A stretch of DNA of 64,000 bases from contig NZ_JADPMR010000001.1 in assembly GCF_015686695.1 (NCBI RefSeq), positions 434,001-498,000 of the forward strand. Reading direction: 5' to 3'. Positions 49,409 through 58,311 of the stretch are shown one piece after another. How positions within the stretch are numbered: the stretch's first letter is position 1; each line of letters opens with the position of its first letter. A program made the translations under genes and the position numbers. Under the pieces are notes generated by a model. That model was not told the DNA's origin. It was given only the letters and a program-made list of their open reading frames with translations, and did not search any database. Source of the DNA: Vibrio nitrifigilis. GTDB lineage: Bacteria; Pseudomonadota; Gammaproteobacteria; Enterobacterales; Vibrionaceae.

Positions 49409-52033
49409 TTAGTTTGGCGCGAGTTCAGAAATATTGTCAATCAAGGCTTGGCTAAGCGTTTGCTCTTCTTCTAGGGTTAATCTGCCGCCATTATTACGAG
49501 TGAGAATAAACAAGTCTTCTGCTCGTTCACCGATAGTGGTGATTTTGGCGCCGTGCAGATCCAAATTCAGTTCGGCAAAAGTAGCCCCTATGGTTGCCAG
49601 TAATCCTGGAGTATCAAGAGCGACCAGTTCAATCAAGGTTCTCTTACGACTACGAGTAGGCAAAAAGTCGACGGTTGTTTTTACTTTGAAATGCTTCAGG
49701 TTACGCGGTAAACGGCGCATTTTAGCAAGCGAAGCAGGACCTAGAGCCAATACTTTGGTTATATGACTAATTAAGGTTTCATGGGTTTCTTCTTCGATGG
49801 CATCGCCATTTTGGTCAAGAACCATGAAAGTATCGAGAACATAACCATCTTTGCTTGTCATGATTTGCGCATCGTGAACGTTAAGGTTACGTCGATCTAA
49901 CTCAGCAACAACAGTTGCAAATAACGCCGGCTGATCTTTGGTATAGACAAAGATTTCCGTACCGCCACGGGTTGGTTTTTTACTGATCAAAATCATGGGT
50001 TGAGAATGATCGTCTAGGCGCAATAAATGAGAGCAGTGCCATGCAATTTGCTTATGCGTATGGCGCAAGAAATAATCCGCCTTAAAGCGTAACCACAACA
50101 TATCAATTTGTTGCGGTGTGTAACCTTCTTTACGTAATAGTGCTGATGCCATTTGTTGGTTATGACGAATACGTTCACGAACATCAACCGGGTTTTCTAA
50201 GCCGCGGCGCAGTGCACGTTGTGTCGAGTAGTAAAGCTCCGCTAGTAGCGTTCGTTTCCAACTGTTCCATAGCTCGGGATTAGTCGCACAAATATCAGCT
50301 ACCGTTAAACACACTAGAGCATCTAAATACTCTTCATCACGCACTTTCTTGGCAAAATCAATGATGACATCAGGATCATAAATATCGCGTCGTTGTGCGG
50401 TGACTGACATCAACAGATGGTTTTGGACCAACCATGACACTAAACGAGCTTCAGGTTTGGACAGCCCGTGCTCTAGGCAAAAATCGTAAGCCTCGACAGC
50501 GCCAATTTCAGAATGATCCCCACCGCGGCCTTTACCAATGTCATGGAAAATAGCGGCCAGTGTTAGGAGCTCTTTCTTCTGAGTTCGAGGGTAAATTTCA
50601 CAGCAGATAGGATGTCGTTCATAACTAGCCGGATCATTGAAGGTATTGATGTGTTTCAATAACCGCATGCTGTGCTCATCCACAGTGTAAACATGGAATA
50701 AGTCAAACTGCATCTGTCCAACAATGTGACTCCATTGTGGTAGATATGTTGCGATAACGCCTAGCTCATGCATTTGTGGAAATGCATTTTGCAGAGCATT
50801 TGGGTGGCGAACAAGCTCCATGAATTTTTCTCTCGCTTCCGGAATTGTATGTAGGAAGCGATTGAGACGACGGCGCGCCGTTCTAAGTTGACGCATCGTA
50901 GTGGGGGAGACCCCGCTAATTGAAGAGTCGTGAGCCATATGGAGAAACATATCCAAAATGGTTTCCGGTCGGGCTTGAAACAATGCTGGCTTACGCGCTT
51001 CAATCCAATTTCCTCGACGTTGGAAATCTTCGTCAATAATTTGAGCTTCGTCTTCTTCTCCATTATTAAGAATGGCTTGGTCAAATAACATCAGCAGCAT
51101 TCGATTCAGTTCTACAACACGGCGTAAGGTGCGGTAAAACTCTTTCATCATCATTTCGACAGGCTGGTTGGCCTCGCCTGTAAAACCTAAATACTCTGCG
51201 ACTTGGGCCTGATGGGCAAAATTAAGGCGGTTATCATAACGCTTTAGCTGTAAATGCAGTGCAAAACGGACTCGCCATAAAAAATCCTGACATTCCAACA
51301 GCTCACGATATTCACCGTCAGTTAAAAATCCGTAGCGACTCATTTCGTATAGTGACGTGGCGCCGAAATGGCGGCGTGCGACCCAACTGAGGGTATGAAT
51401 ATCGCGTAATCCCCCAGGCGTGTTTTTAATATCCGGTTCTAAGTTATAGGTTGTGTCATGATAACGAGCGTGGCGTTCACGCTGCTCTTGAATTTTAGCG
51501 CGATAGAAGGTTTCACTCGGCCAAAAAGATTCGGAAAGAATGACCATTTTCAGACGATAAAACGTATCGTCACAGCCGCAAAGTAGACGAGCTTCTTGCA
51601 AATTAGTTGCAACGGTTAAGTCTTCACGGCCAATCTCCGAACACTCTTGTACAGTGCGTACTGCGTGTCCAACTTCTAAACGGAGATCCCAAAGAAAAGT
51701 AATAAACTCACTGATTTTATGGCCAAGTTCTTCGGGTAATGGTTTTTGAGACACAACCAGAATATCAATGTCTGATAAGGGATGTAGCTCCCCACGACCA
51801 TAACCACCCACAGCAACTAAAGCAACTTCTGCAATTTTGTCAAACTCATAGCTGTGCCATAAACGTTGCAGGAGTTCATCCATGTAATGCGAACGTCCAT
51901 GAACGAGATCTGAAATTGGGTCTCGCGCTAAAAATTGATTTTTTTGGTAGTCAGCAAAGAAATCTAATTGCTGTTTGAGCTCTGTGATTGAAAGTTGTTC
52001 ATCACTAAAGGTATTCGGGGATTGAAATGGCAT
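49409..52033 (-). CDS. glnD: bifunctional PII uridylyltransferase/uridylyl-removing enzyme
   Basis: The primary nitrogen sensor: adds or removes UMP on PII proteins according to glutamine. The 874 residues have a nucleotidyltransferase domain with GGYGRGELHPLSDID (76-90), a central HD domain (AAIFHDIGKGRGGDHSEIG) for deuridylylation, and two C-terminal ACT domains (TEIFVYTKDQPALFATVVAEL; LIELVALDTPGLLATIGATF) that bind glutamine. All motifs are intact. It is transcribed alone on the minus strand, 113 bp downstream of map. Confidence 0.96.
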   Translation of the reverse strand: MPFQSPNTFSDEQLSITELKQQLDFFADYQKNQFLARDPISDLVHGRSHYMDELLQRLWHSYEFDKIAEVALVAVGGYGRGELHPLSDIDILVVSQKPLPEELGHKISEFITFLWDLRLEVGHAVRTVQECSEIGREDLTVATNLQEARLLCGCDDTFYRLKMVILSESFWPSETFYRAKIQEQRERHARYHDTTYNLEPDIKNTPGGLRDIHTLSWVARRHFGATSLYEMSRYGFLTDGEYRELLECQDFLWRVRFALHLQLKRYDNRLNFAHQAQVAEYLGFTGEANQPVEMMMKEFYRTLRRVVELNRMLLMLFDQAILNNGEEDEAQIIDEDFQRRGNWIEARKPALFQARPETILDMFLHMAHDSSISGVSPTTMRQLRTARRRLNRFLHTIPEAREKFMELVRHPNALQNAFPQMHELGVIATYLPQWSHIVGQMQFDLFHVYTVDEHSMRLLKHINTFNDPASYERHPICCEIYPRTQKKELLTLAAIFHDIGKGRGGDHSEIGAVEAYDFCLEHGLSKPEARLVSWLVQNHLLMSVTAQRRDIYDPDVIIDFAKKVRDEEYLDALVCLTVADICATNPELWNSWKRTLLAELYYSTQRALRRGLENPVDVRERIRHNQQMASALLRKEGYTPQQIDMLWLRFKADYFLRHTHKQIAWHCSHLLRLDDHSQPMILISKKPTRGGTEIFVYTKDQPALFATVVAELDRRNLNVHDAQIMTSKDGYVLDTFMVLDQNGDAIEEETHETLISHITKVLALGPASLAKMRRLPRNLKHFKVKTTVDFLPTRSRKRTLIELVALDTPGLLATIGATFAELNLDLHGAKITTIGERAEDLFILTRNNGGRLTLEEEQTLSQALIDNISELAPN

Positions 52034-52146
52034 AACTGCGTTCCATGCACGTGATTTCCGACTGGAATAGAATGTAGCAGATTGACGTAGATAAAAAAAT
52101 ATCCCTGCGAGGCAGGGATATCAATAAAATGAAACGGCAAGTTAAA

Positions 52147-52989
52147 TTACGCGTTATGGAAGTGACGAGGAATCGTTTCTTCTTCGCGTAGTGTTAGAAT
52201 TTCACAGCCGTCTTTTGTCACGAGTAGTGTATGTTCCCACTGAGCTGAGTTCTTCGCATCTGCGGTGTATACAGTCCAGTTATCTTCTTCATCAATACGG
52301 CAACCAAATTTACCTGCATTAATCATAGGTTCGATCGTGAAAATCATGCCTTCACGAAGCACTGTGCGATCACTGTTACGGTAGTGAACCACTTGTGGTT
52401 CTTCGTGGAATTCAGCACCAACACCATGACCACAGTAGTCGCGAACGATAGAGAACTTCATGCGTGGGTTGTTTTTGTTGTTGGTTTTGATGTGCTTTTC
52501 AATTGATGTACCAATTTCACCCAGCTGAGCGCCCGGTTTTACTTTTTTCAAAGAAAGGTACAAACATTCTTGTGCAACAAGACATAGACGTTTGTCTGCA
52601 GGAGAAACTTCACCTACATGGAACATTTTCGACGTATCACCGTGGTAGCCATCTTTAATCACGGTAATATCGATGTTCATGATATCGCCATCTTTGAGTA
52701 CTGCTGGTCGAACAAATGGGCCAAACTCAGAATCTTCAGTTGCAGGAATACCATGACAAACGATGTGGTTAATCGATGTACAGATAGATTTAGGGAAACC
52801 GTGGTAGTTAAGAGGTGCTGGGATCGCGCCTTGAACTTCAGTGATGTATTTGTGGCAAATTTGATCCAATTCTTCAGTGGTCACGCCAGGTTTTACATAT
52901 GGTTCAATCATTTCTAGCACTTCAGCCGCTAAGCGACCCGCGACGCGCATTTTCTCGATTTCTTCAGCATTCTTGATTTTTACAGACAT
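52147..52989 (-). CDS. map: type I methionine aminopeptidase
   Basis: Removes the initiator methionine co-translationally. I chose the ATG at 52989 (MSVKIKNAEEIEKMRVAGRL), with GAGAAAG upstream; it gives 280 residues, while the open frame goes to 53037. Metal ligands of the pita-bread fold are in GDIMNIDITVIKDGYHGDTSKMF, GHGVGAEFHEEPQV and FTIEPMINAG. It is divergent from rpsB, the order common in proteobacteria. Confidence 0.96.
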   Translation of the reverse strand: MSVKIKNAEEIEKMRVAGRLAAEVLEMIEPYVKPGVTTEELDQICHKYITEVQGAIPAPLNYHGFPKSICTSINHIVCHGIPATEDSEFGPFVRPAVLKDGDIMNIDITVIKDGYHGDTSKMFHVGEVSPADKRLCLVAQECLYLSLKKVKPGAQLGEIGTSIEKHIKTNNKNNPRMKFSIVRDYCGHGVGAEFHEEPQVVHYRNSDRTVLREGMIFTIEPMINAGKFGCRIDEEDNWTVYTADAKNSAQWEHTLLVTKDGCEILTLREEETIPRHFHNA

Positions 52990-53332
52990 CGGCTTTCTCA
53001 ATTGTTTTCTAAGCACAGGTGTGCGATGGGGTAACATTGTAACAGGGCACTACGGAAGCGCAATAATCCAATTAATACGAATAAGAATTTATCTCAAGTT
53101 CACTGAGTGATTAGCCGAGATAAAACAATTTTTACTAGCCAGTAAAGGGTAAAATATGGTATAAAGCGCGCCGAACTCTCACTCTGTTTTCTTCACTTTG
53201 GCGAAGCCGAGTAAGTGTTCCATACTTTAATTTTAAATCACACACATTCCGACACGTGTTCCGGGGTGCTCTGCATAGACAGAGTCGGATGCATGGGGAG
53301 TGTGGAGGCCTAACCCCATAGAGGATTATATA
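52990..53332 (+). promoter_or_regulatory. map/rpsB divergent region with a probable S2 autoregulatory leader
   Basis: 343 bp. Promoter-like AT-rich DNA with TATAAA near 53159-53165 is followed by about 165 nt of leader before rpsB. The segment 53255-53325 contains paired elements (GCTCTGCATAGACAGAGT; GGGG...CCCC around 53296-53316) and GGAG motifs, as in the S2-binding rpsB leader of gammaproteobacteria. A rare upstream ATG (53300) is in frame but unlikely to be the S2 start. Confidence 0.5.
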
Positions 53333-54067
53333 ATGGCAACTGTATCAATGCGCGATATGCTTAAAGCTGGTGTTCACTTCGGTCACCAGACTCGTTACTG
53401 GAACCCAAAAATGAAACCATTCATCTTTGGTTCTCGCAACAAAGTTCATATCATCAACCTAGAAAAAACTGTACCTATGTTCAACGAAGCTCTAGCTGAA
53501 CTAAACAAGCTAGGCGAGAAAAAAGGTAAAGTTCTTTTTGTTGGTACTAAACGCGCTGCATCTGAAGCTGTTAAAGAAGCTGCTATTGCAAGCAACCAAT
53601 ACTACGTAAACAACCGTTGGTTGGGCGGCATGCTAACTAACTGGAAAACTGTTCGTCAATCAATCAAACGTCTAAAAGACCTAGAAGTTCAGTCTACTGA
53701 CGGTACTTTTGATAAACTGACTAAGAAAGAAGCTCTAATGCGTACTCGCGAAATGGAGAAGCTAGAGAAATCTCTTGGTGGTATCAAAGACATGGGCGGT
53801 CTTCCAGATGCTCTATTCGTAATCGATGCTGATCACGAGCACATCGCTGTTAAAGAAGCAAACAACCTAGGTATTCCTGTATTTGCTGTTGTTGATACTA
53901 ACTCTAACCCAGACGGTATCGACTACATCGTACCAGGTAACGACGACGCAATCCGCGCTGTTCAACTTTACCTAAACGCTGCTGCTGAAGCTGTAAACGA
54001 AGGTCGTAACAAAGACGTTGCTCAAGCAGCAGCTGCAGAAAAAGACGGTTTCGTAGAAGCTGAATAA
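53333..54067 (+). CDS. rpsB: 30S ribosomal protein S2
   Basis: Small-subunit ribosomal protein of 244 residues from the ATG at 53333 (MATVSMRDMLKAGVHFGHQTRYWNPKM), behind GAGGA. The family signatures FIFGSRNKVHIINLEKT, RWLGGMLTNWKTVRQSI and DALFVIDADHEHIAVKEANNLGIPV are intact. It is followed by an internal terminator/attenuator and then tsf, as in E. coli. Confidence 0.97.
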   Translation: MATVSMRDMLKAGVHFGHQTRYWNPKMKPFIFGSRNKVHIINLEKTVPMFNEALAELNKLGEKKGKVLFVGTKRAASEAVKEAAIASNQYYVNNRWLGGMLTNWKTVRQSIKRLKDLEVQSTDGTFDKLTKKEALMRTREMEKLEKSLGGIKDMGGLPDALFVIDADHEHIAVKEANNLGIPVFAVVDTNSNPDGIDYIVPGNDDAIRAVQLYLNAAAEAVNEGRNKDVAQAAAAEKDGFVEAE

Positions 54068-54136
54068 TAGCGGCTCTAAGTCACACTTAACCTAGCGTGT
54101 CATCAAGGTGTCACGGTAGAGTAAGTTATAGTTAGT

Positions 54137-54169
54137 ATTGGGGGCCGAAGATGTAGGCCCCCAATTTTT
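54137..54169 (+). terminator. terminator/attenuator between rpsB and tsf
   Basis: A perfect GC-rich 10-bp stem (54137-54146 with 54156-54165, 9-base loop) followed by TTTTA. It probably limits readthrough from the very strong rpsB promoter into tsf. Confidence 0.92.
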
Positions 54170-54201
54170 ACCACATCCAGAATCAAACTGAGGAATAGAG
54201 A

Positions 54202-55044
54202 ATGGCTGTTACTGCTGCTCTAGTAAAAGAACTGCGTGAACGTACTGGCGCAGGTATGATGGAATGTAAGAAAGCGCTTGTTGCTACAGATGGCAACATC
54301 GAACAAGCAATTGAAGACATGCGTAAAAGCGGTGCTGCTAAAGCTGCTAAAAAAGCAGGTAATGTGGCTGCTGAAGGTACCATCATCATCAAAGAAGGCG
54401 AAGGTTTTGCTGCTCTAGTTGAAATCAACTGCCAAACTGACTTCGTTGCTAAAGACACTGGCTTCAAAGCGTTCGCTGAAGAAGTTGCTGCAGCTGCAGC
54501 TGCAGAAAAGCTATCTGCTGAAGAGCTTCAAGCTAAATTCGAAGATGTTCGTATCGCTCTAGTTGCAAAAATTGGTGAAAACATCAATATCCGTCGTGTT
54601 TCTTACATCGATGGCGCACACGTTGCTTCTTACCGTCACGGCGAGAAAATCGGTGTTGTTGTTGCTGGTGAAGGCGATGCAGAAACTCTTAAACACGTAG
54701 CAATGCACGTTGCTGCATCACGTCCAGAATACCTAGACCCTTCTGACGTACCTGCTGACGTAGTTGAGAAAGAAAAAGCTGTTCAAGTTGAAATTGCAAT
54801 GAACGAAGGCAAACCAGCTGAAATCGCAGAGAAAATGGTTGTTGGCCGTATGAAGAAATTCACTGGCGAAATCTCTCTAACTGGTCAAGCGTTCATCATG
54901 GAACCTAAGAAAACTGTTGGCGAAGTGCTTAAAGAAGCAGGCGTTACAGTATCTGGTTTCGTTCGCCTAGAAGTAGGTGAAGGTATCGAGAAGAAAGAAG
55001 AAATGAGCTTTGCTGAAGAAGTAGCAGCAGCTCAAAAAGGTTAA
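54202..55044 (+). CDS. tsf: elongation factor Ts
   Basis: Guanine-nucleotide exchange factor for EF-Tu. The 280 residues have the N-terminal UBA-like domain (KELRERTGAGMMECKKAL) and the EF-Tu contact motif INCQTDFVAKD (about 74-84), followed by two core subdomains. An AGGAATAG sequence lies upstream. It is strongly biased in codon use like rpsB. It ends with a terminator before pyrH. Confidence 0.97.
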   Translation: MAVTAALVKELRERTGAGMMECKKALVATDGNIEQAIEDMRKSGAAKAAKKAGNVAAEGTIIIKEGEGFAALVEINCQTDFVAKDTGFKAFAEEVAAAAAAEKLSAEELQAKFEDVRIALVAKIGENINIRRVSYIDGAHVASYRHGEKIGVVVAGEGDAETLKHVAMHVAASRPEYLDPSDVPADVVEKEKAVQVEIAMNEGKPAEIAEKMVVGRMKKFTGEISLTGQAFIMEPKKTVGEVLKEAGVTVSGFVRLEVGEGIEKKEEMSFAEEVAAAQKG

Positions 55045-55066
55045 TCTTTTACGATATTGCCTAATT

Positions 55067-55096
55067 AAAGACCGTAGCCTAGGCTGCGGTCTTTTC
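55067..55096 (+). terminator. rho-independent terminator after tsf
   Basis: A 13-bp stem with one wobble pair (55067-55079 with 55082-55094) whose end is CTTTTC. Because the loop is minimal, the last pairs probably open. Confidence 0.88.
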
Positions 55097-55226
55097 ACGA
55101 TTGTTGTGATGTTAATTGTGACGAATTGGTTCTAAATACAACACACTACATTTGGTCTATGTAGTCCCGCGTTTTAGAATTTATTCTTGACTGTTAATTA
55201 ACCACTCTCTTTGGAAGGTAAGATCC

Positions 55227-55952
55227 ATGACAACGAACCCTAAACCAGCATATCAACGGATTTTGTTAAAACTTAGCGGTGAAGCACTGCAAGGTGAAGA
55301 AGGTTTTGGTATTGATCCAACCGTTCTTGATCGTATGGCTCAAGAGATCAAAGAATTGATTGAATTAGGCGTACAAGTAGGGGTTGTCATTGGTGGCGGT
55401 AACTTGTTCCGCGGCGCAGGCCTAGCAAAAGCGGGAATGAACCGTGTTGTTGGTGACCACATGGGAATGCTAGCGACTGTGATGAACGGTCTAGCAATGC
55501 GTGATGCTCTGCATCGTGCCTATGTTAATGCTCGTGTTATGTCAGCTATCCCACTTAACGGCGTTTGTGATGATTACAACTGGGCAGAAGCAATTAGTCA
55601 GTTACGTGATGGCCGTGTTGTTATCTTCTCTGCAGGTACAGGTAACCCATTCTTTACAACTGATTCAGCTGCATGTTTACGCGGTATTGAAATCTCAGCG
55701 GATGTTGTATTAAAAGCAACAAAAGTTGACGGTGTATTCAGTTCCGATCCTGTCGCTAACCCTGATGCACAACTCTATGATAAGCTCGCTTATAATGATG
55801 TGTTAGATAAAGAGCTGAAAGTGATGGACCTAGCCGCATTTACGCTGGCTCGTGATCACTCTATGCCAATCCGTGTTTTCAACATGAACAAACCAGGCGC
55901 TCTTCGCCGTGTTGTTATGGGTGAAGCGGAAGGTACGCTAATCAGCGCTTAA
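55227..55952 (+). CDS. pyrH: uridylate kinase
   Basis: The UMP-specific kinase of bacteria, a hexameric amino-acid-kinase-fold enzyme regulated by GTP and UTP. The 241 residues contain RILLKLSGEALQGEEGFGID, VGVVIGGGNLFRG, the GTP-response region AKAGMNRVVGDHMGMLATVMN and FSAGTGNPFFTTDSAACLRG. GGAAGGTAAG precedes the ATG. It is followed by frr after 42 bp. Confidence 0.96.
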   Translation: MTTNPKPAYQRILLKLSGEALQGEEGFGIDPTVLDRMAQEIKELIELGVQVGVVIGGGNLFRGAGLAKAGMNRVVGDHMGMLATVMNGLAMRDALHRAYVNARVMSAIPLNGVCDDYNWAEAISQLRDGRVVIFSAGTGNPFFTTDSAACLRGIEISADVVLKATKVDGVFSSDPVANPDAQLYDKLAYNDVLDKELKVMDLAAFTLARDHSMPIRVFNMNKPGALRRVVMGEAEGTLISA

Positions 55953-55994
55953 GTATAATCACTCTCGAGATAAAAAAGAATTTAAGGTGATATC

Positions 55995-56552
55995 GTGATT
56001 AATGAGATCAAAAAAGACGCTCAAGAGCGTATGGATAAAAGCGTTGAAGCGCTGAAAAACAACCTGACTAAGATTCGTACTGGTCGTGCGCACCCAAGCC
56101 TATTGTCTGGTATTTCAGTGGAATACTATGGTGCTCCAACTCCTCTAAACCAAGTTGCTAACGTAGTTGCTGAAGATGCGCGTACTCTTGCAATCACTGT
56201 GTTTGATAAAGAGCTGACGCCTAAAGTTGAAAAAGCAATCATGACTGCTGACCTTGGCTTAAACCCTATGTCTGCAGGTACAGTTATTCGTGTACCACTT
56301 CCACCACTAACAGAAGAACGTCGTCGCGATCTAGTTAAAATCGTACGTGGTGAAGCTGAAGGTGGCCGTGTTGCAATTCGTAACATCCGTCGTGATGCTA
56401 ATGGCGATTTAAAAGCTTTGTTAAAAGATAAAGAAATTTCAGAAGACGAAGACCGTAAAGCACAAGAAGAGATTCAAAAACTAACTGACCTAGCGGTTAA
56501 AAAAGTTGACGATCTGCTTGCTGCTAAAGAAAAAGAGTTGATGGACGTCTAA
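55995..56552 (+). CDS. frr: ribosome recycling factor
   Basis: Splits post-termination ribosomes together with EF-G. The 185 residues start with GTG behind AAGGTGATATC. The conserved segments are KIRTGRAHPSLLSGISVEYYGAPTPLNQVANV, RVPLPPLTEERRRDLVKIVRGEAE and VAIRNIRRDAN. The long charged C-terminal helix is typical. It ends with a terminator, and uppS follows. Confidence 0.96.
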   Translation: MINEIKKDAQERMDKSVEALKNNLTKIRTGRAHPSLLSGISVEYYGAPTPLNQVANVVAEDARTLAITVFDKELTPKVEKAIMTADLGLNPMSAGTVIRVPLPPLTEERRRDLVKIVRGEAEGGRVAIRNIRRDANGDLKALLKDKEISEDEDRKAQEEIQKLTDLAVKKVDDLLAAKEKELMDV

Positions 56553-56572
56553 GAATTTTAATAATTAAATAA

Positions 56573-56606
56573 AAAAAACGCTGTGCTTACAGCTCAGCGT
56601 TTTTTT
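56573..56606 (+). terminator. rho-independent terminator after frr
   Basis: An 11-bp A/GC-rich stem (56573-56583 with 56595-56605) ending in a run of Ts. Confidence 0.92.
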
Positions 56607-56650
56607 ATTCGGTACTATCTAACGTCATTTGGTACAAAACAAAGTTTACA

Positions 56651-57403
56651 ATGCAAGATTCACAACTCTCTTCTGAGGCACTCCCTCAGCACATCGCTAT
56701 CATTATGGATGGCAACGGACGTTGGGCGAAAGAGCGTGGTAAACCACGGGTATTTGGTCATAAAAAAGGAGTGGATGCAGTTCGGAAAACCATTTCGACA
56801 GCTGCTAAGCTTGATATCAAGGCTGTTACCTTGTTCGCATTCAGTAGTGAAAACTGGCGTCGGCCTGAAGATGAGGTCGGGTTATTAATGGAACTTTTCA
56901 TTACCGTCCTTTCTGCTGAAGTGAAACGCCTTCACAAAAACAACATTCGTTTACGTATCATTGGCGATAAAACTCGCTTTAGCCAACGCTTGCAGAAGAA
57001 AATTGCTCAGGCGGAAGAGTTAACTCGTAATAATACCGGTATGACCCTCAATGTTGCGGCAAACTACGGTGGTAAATGGGATATTACCCAAGCGGCCAAA
57101 GTTCTTGCTCAGCAAGTAGAGCAAGGAGAGTTAGCACCGGAAGACATCACTGAAGAGGTGATGAGTAAGCACGTCGCGATGTCTGATTTACCTGATGTGG
57201 ATCTACTTATTCGTACCAGCGGTGAATGCCGAATCAGTAACTTTTTACTGTGGCAATTAGCCTATGCTGAGATGTATTTTACGCCGCTCTATTGGCCTGA
57301 ATTTGGAGAAGATAGCCTAATTGAAGCTATCTCATGGTTTGTAAATCGCGAGCGCCGTTTTGGCTGCACCGGTGAGCAGATCAAGGCCTTAATGGACAAA
57401 TAA
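56651..57403 (+). CDS. uppS: undecaprenyl diphosphate synthase
   Basis: A cis-prenyltransferase making the C55 lipid carrier for peptidoglycan and O-antigen. The 250 residues have the catalytic Asp20 in IAIIMDGNGRWAKERG, TLFAFSSENWRRP and the C-terminal RTSGECRISNFLLWQLAYAEMYF, in which the position held by His in E. coli is Cys. It begins a run of envelope-lipid and outer-membrane genes and lies 14 bp before cdsA. No strong Shine-Dalgarno sequence is visible before the ATG. Confidence 0.95.
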   Translation: MQDSQLSSEALPQHIAIIMDGNGRWAKERGKPRVFGHKKGVDAVRKTISTAAKLDIKAVTLFAFSSENWRRPEDEVGLLMELFITVLSAEVKRLHKNNIRLRIIGDKTRFSQRLQKKIAQAEELTRNNTGMTLNVAANYGGKWDITQAAKVLAQQVEQGELAPEDITEEVMSKHVAMSDLPDVDLLIRTSGECRISNFLLWQLAYAEMYFTPLYWPEFGEDSLIEAISWFVNRERRFGCTGEQIKALMDK

Positions 57404-57417
57404 ATAGGACCTAAAGT

Positions 57418-58260
57418 TTGAAGCAAAGAATTATTACAGCGCTCATTCTTGCCCCCCTCGTTATCTTGGGCATTATTTTTCTGCCCCTTGCTTGGTTTAT
57501 TTTCGCTTTAGCTGTCATTACTTTGGTCGGTTTTTGGGAGTGGACTCAGTTTGTTAACTCTAAAAATCGCACACTGGCAATCATTCCTTCTGTGATCATT
57601 GGTCTGGCAAGTTTTGCTTGGATCAATCCTGATATTGACTCATTGAATCATTTAACGTCAGTTCACCACTCATTTTTGGTTGTAGGCACTTTATGGTGGA
57701 TTGTTTCTAGCTTTCTTACGGTAAGTTATCCTAAATCCCGACCGTGGTGGGAAAATTCGAGTCTATTACGTCATTTATTTGGTATTTTGACGCTATTACC
57801 ATTTTACTGGAGTGTCGTTTTTCTCAGAGCTGAATCCATGGGCGTTGATCTGTACCATGGTGCCAAACTAGTGCTGTTTGTATGTTTGATCGTTTGGTCT
57901 GCGGATAGTGGGGCCTACTTTGCTGGCAAGAGTTTTGGTAAACACAAAATGGCTCCTGCAGTCAGCCCAAATAAAACTATCGAAGGTCTACTCGGTGGTT
58001 TAGTCATCTCTGTGATTGTCGGAACCGTATTCGCTTACCTATTTGACTTGGCGTTTACTTCATCTGTCATGATGTATGTCACTATATTATGCACTGCAGG
58101 TATTTCAGTGCTCGGTGATTTGGTTGAAAGTATGTTTAAACGTGTATCCGATATAAAAGACAGCAGTAATATCATTCCTGGGCACGGCGGTATTTTAGAC
58201 CGAATTGATAGCCTAACCGCGGCTTTCCCAGTATTTGCATTTCTTTATTTCTTTTTCTAA
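57418..58260 (+). CDS. cdsA: phosphatidate cytidylyltransferase
   Basis: Makes CDP-diacylglycerol, the precursor of all phospholipids, in the inner membrane. The 280 residues have about eight hydrophobic helices and the CDP-alcohol signature split into WSADSGAYFAGKSFGKHKMAPAVSPNKTIEG and LGDLVESMFKRVSDIKDSSNIIPGHGGILDRIDSL. The start is TTG, behind AGGA. Its product feeds the pathway that includes PgpA, encoded 9 kb upstream. Confidence 0.95.
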   Translation: MKQRIITALILAPLVILGIIFLPLAWFIFALAVITLVGFWEWTQFVNSKNRTLAIIPSVIIGLASFAWINPDIDSLNHLTSVHHSFLVVGTLWWIVSSFLTVSYPKSRPWWENSSLLRHLFGILTLLPFYWSVVFLRAESMGVDLYHGAKLVLFVCLIVWSADSGAYFAGKSFGKHKMAPAVSPNKTIEGLLGGLVISVIVGTVFAYLFDLAFTSSVMMYVTILCTAGISVLGDLVESMFKRVSDIKDSSNIIPGHGGILDRIDSLTAAFPVFAFLYFFF

Positions 58261-58311
58261 TTAGTGAGCAGGTGAGAATGTCACCTGCTTTCTTTAACAA
58301 CGGTTTTAGCT

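Noticed and set aside
53300..53332. Earlier start for ribosomal protein S2
   Set aside because: The 11 extra residues lie in the leader; the ATG at 53333 has GAGGA and matches the universal S2 N-terminus.
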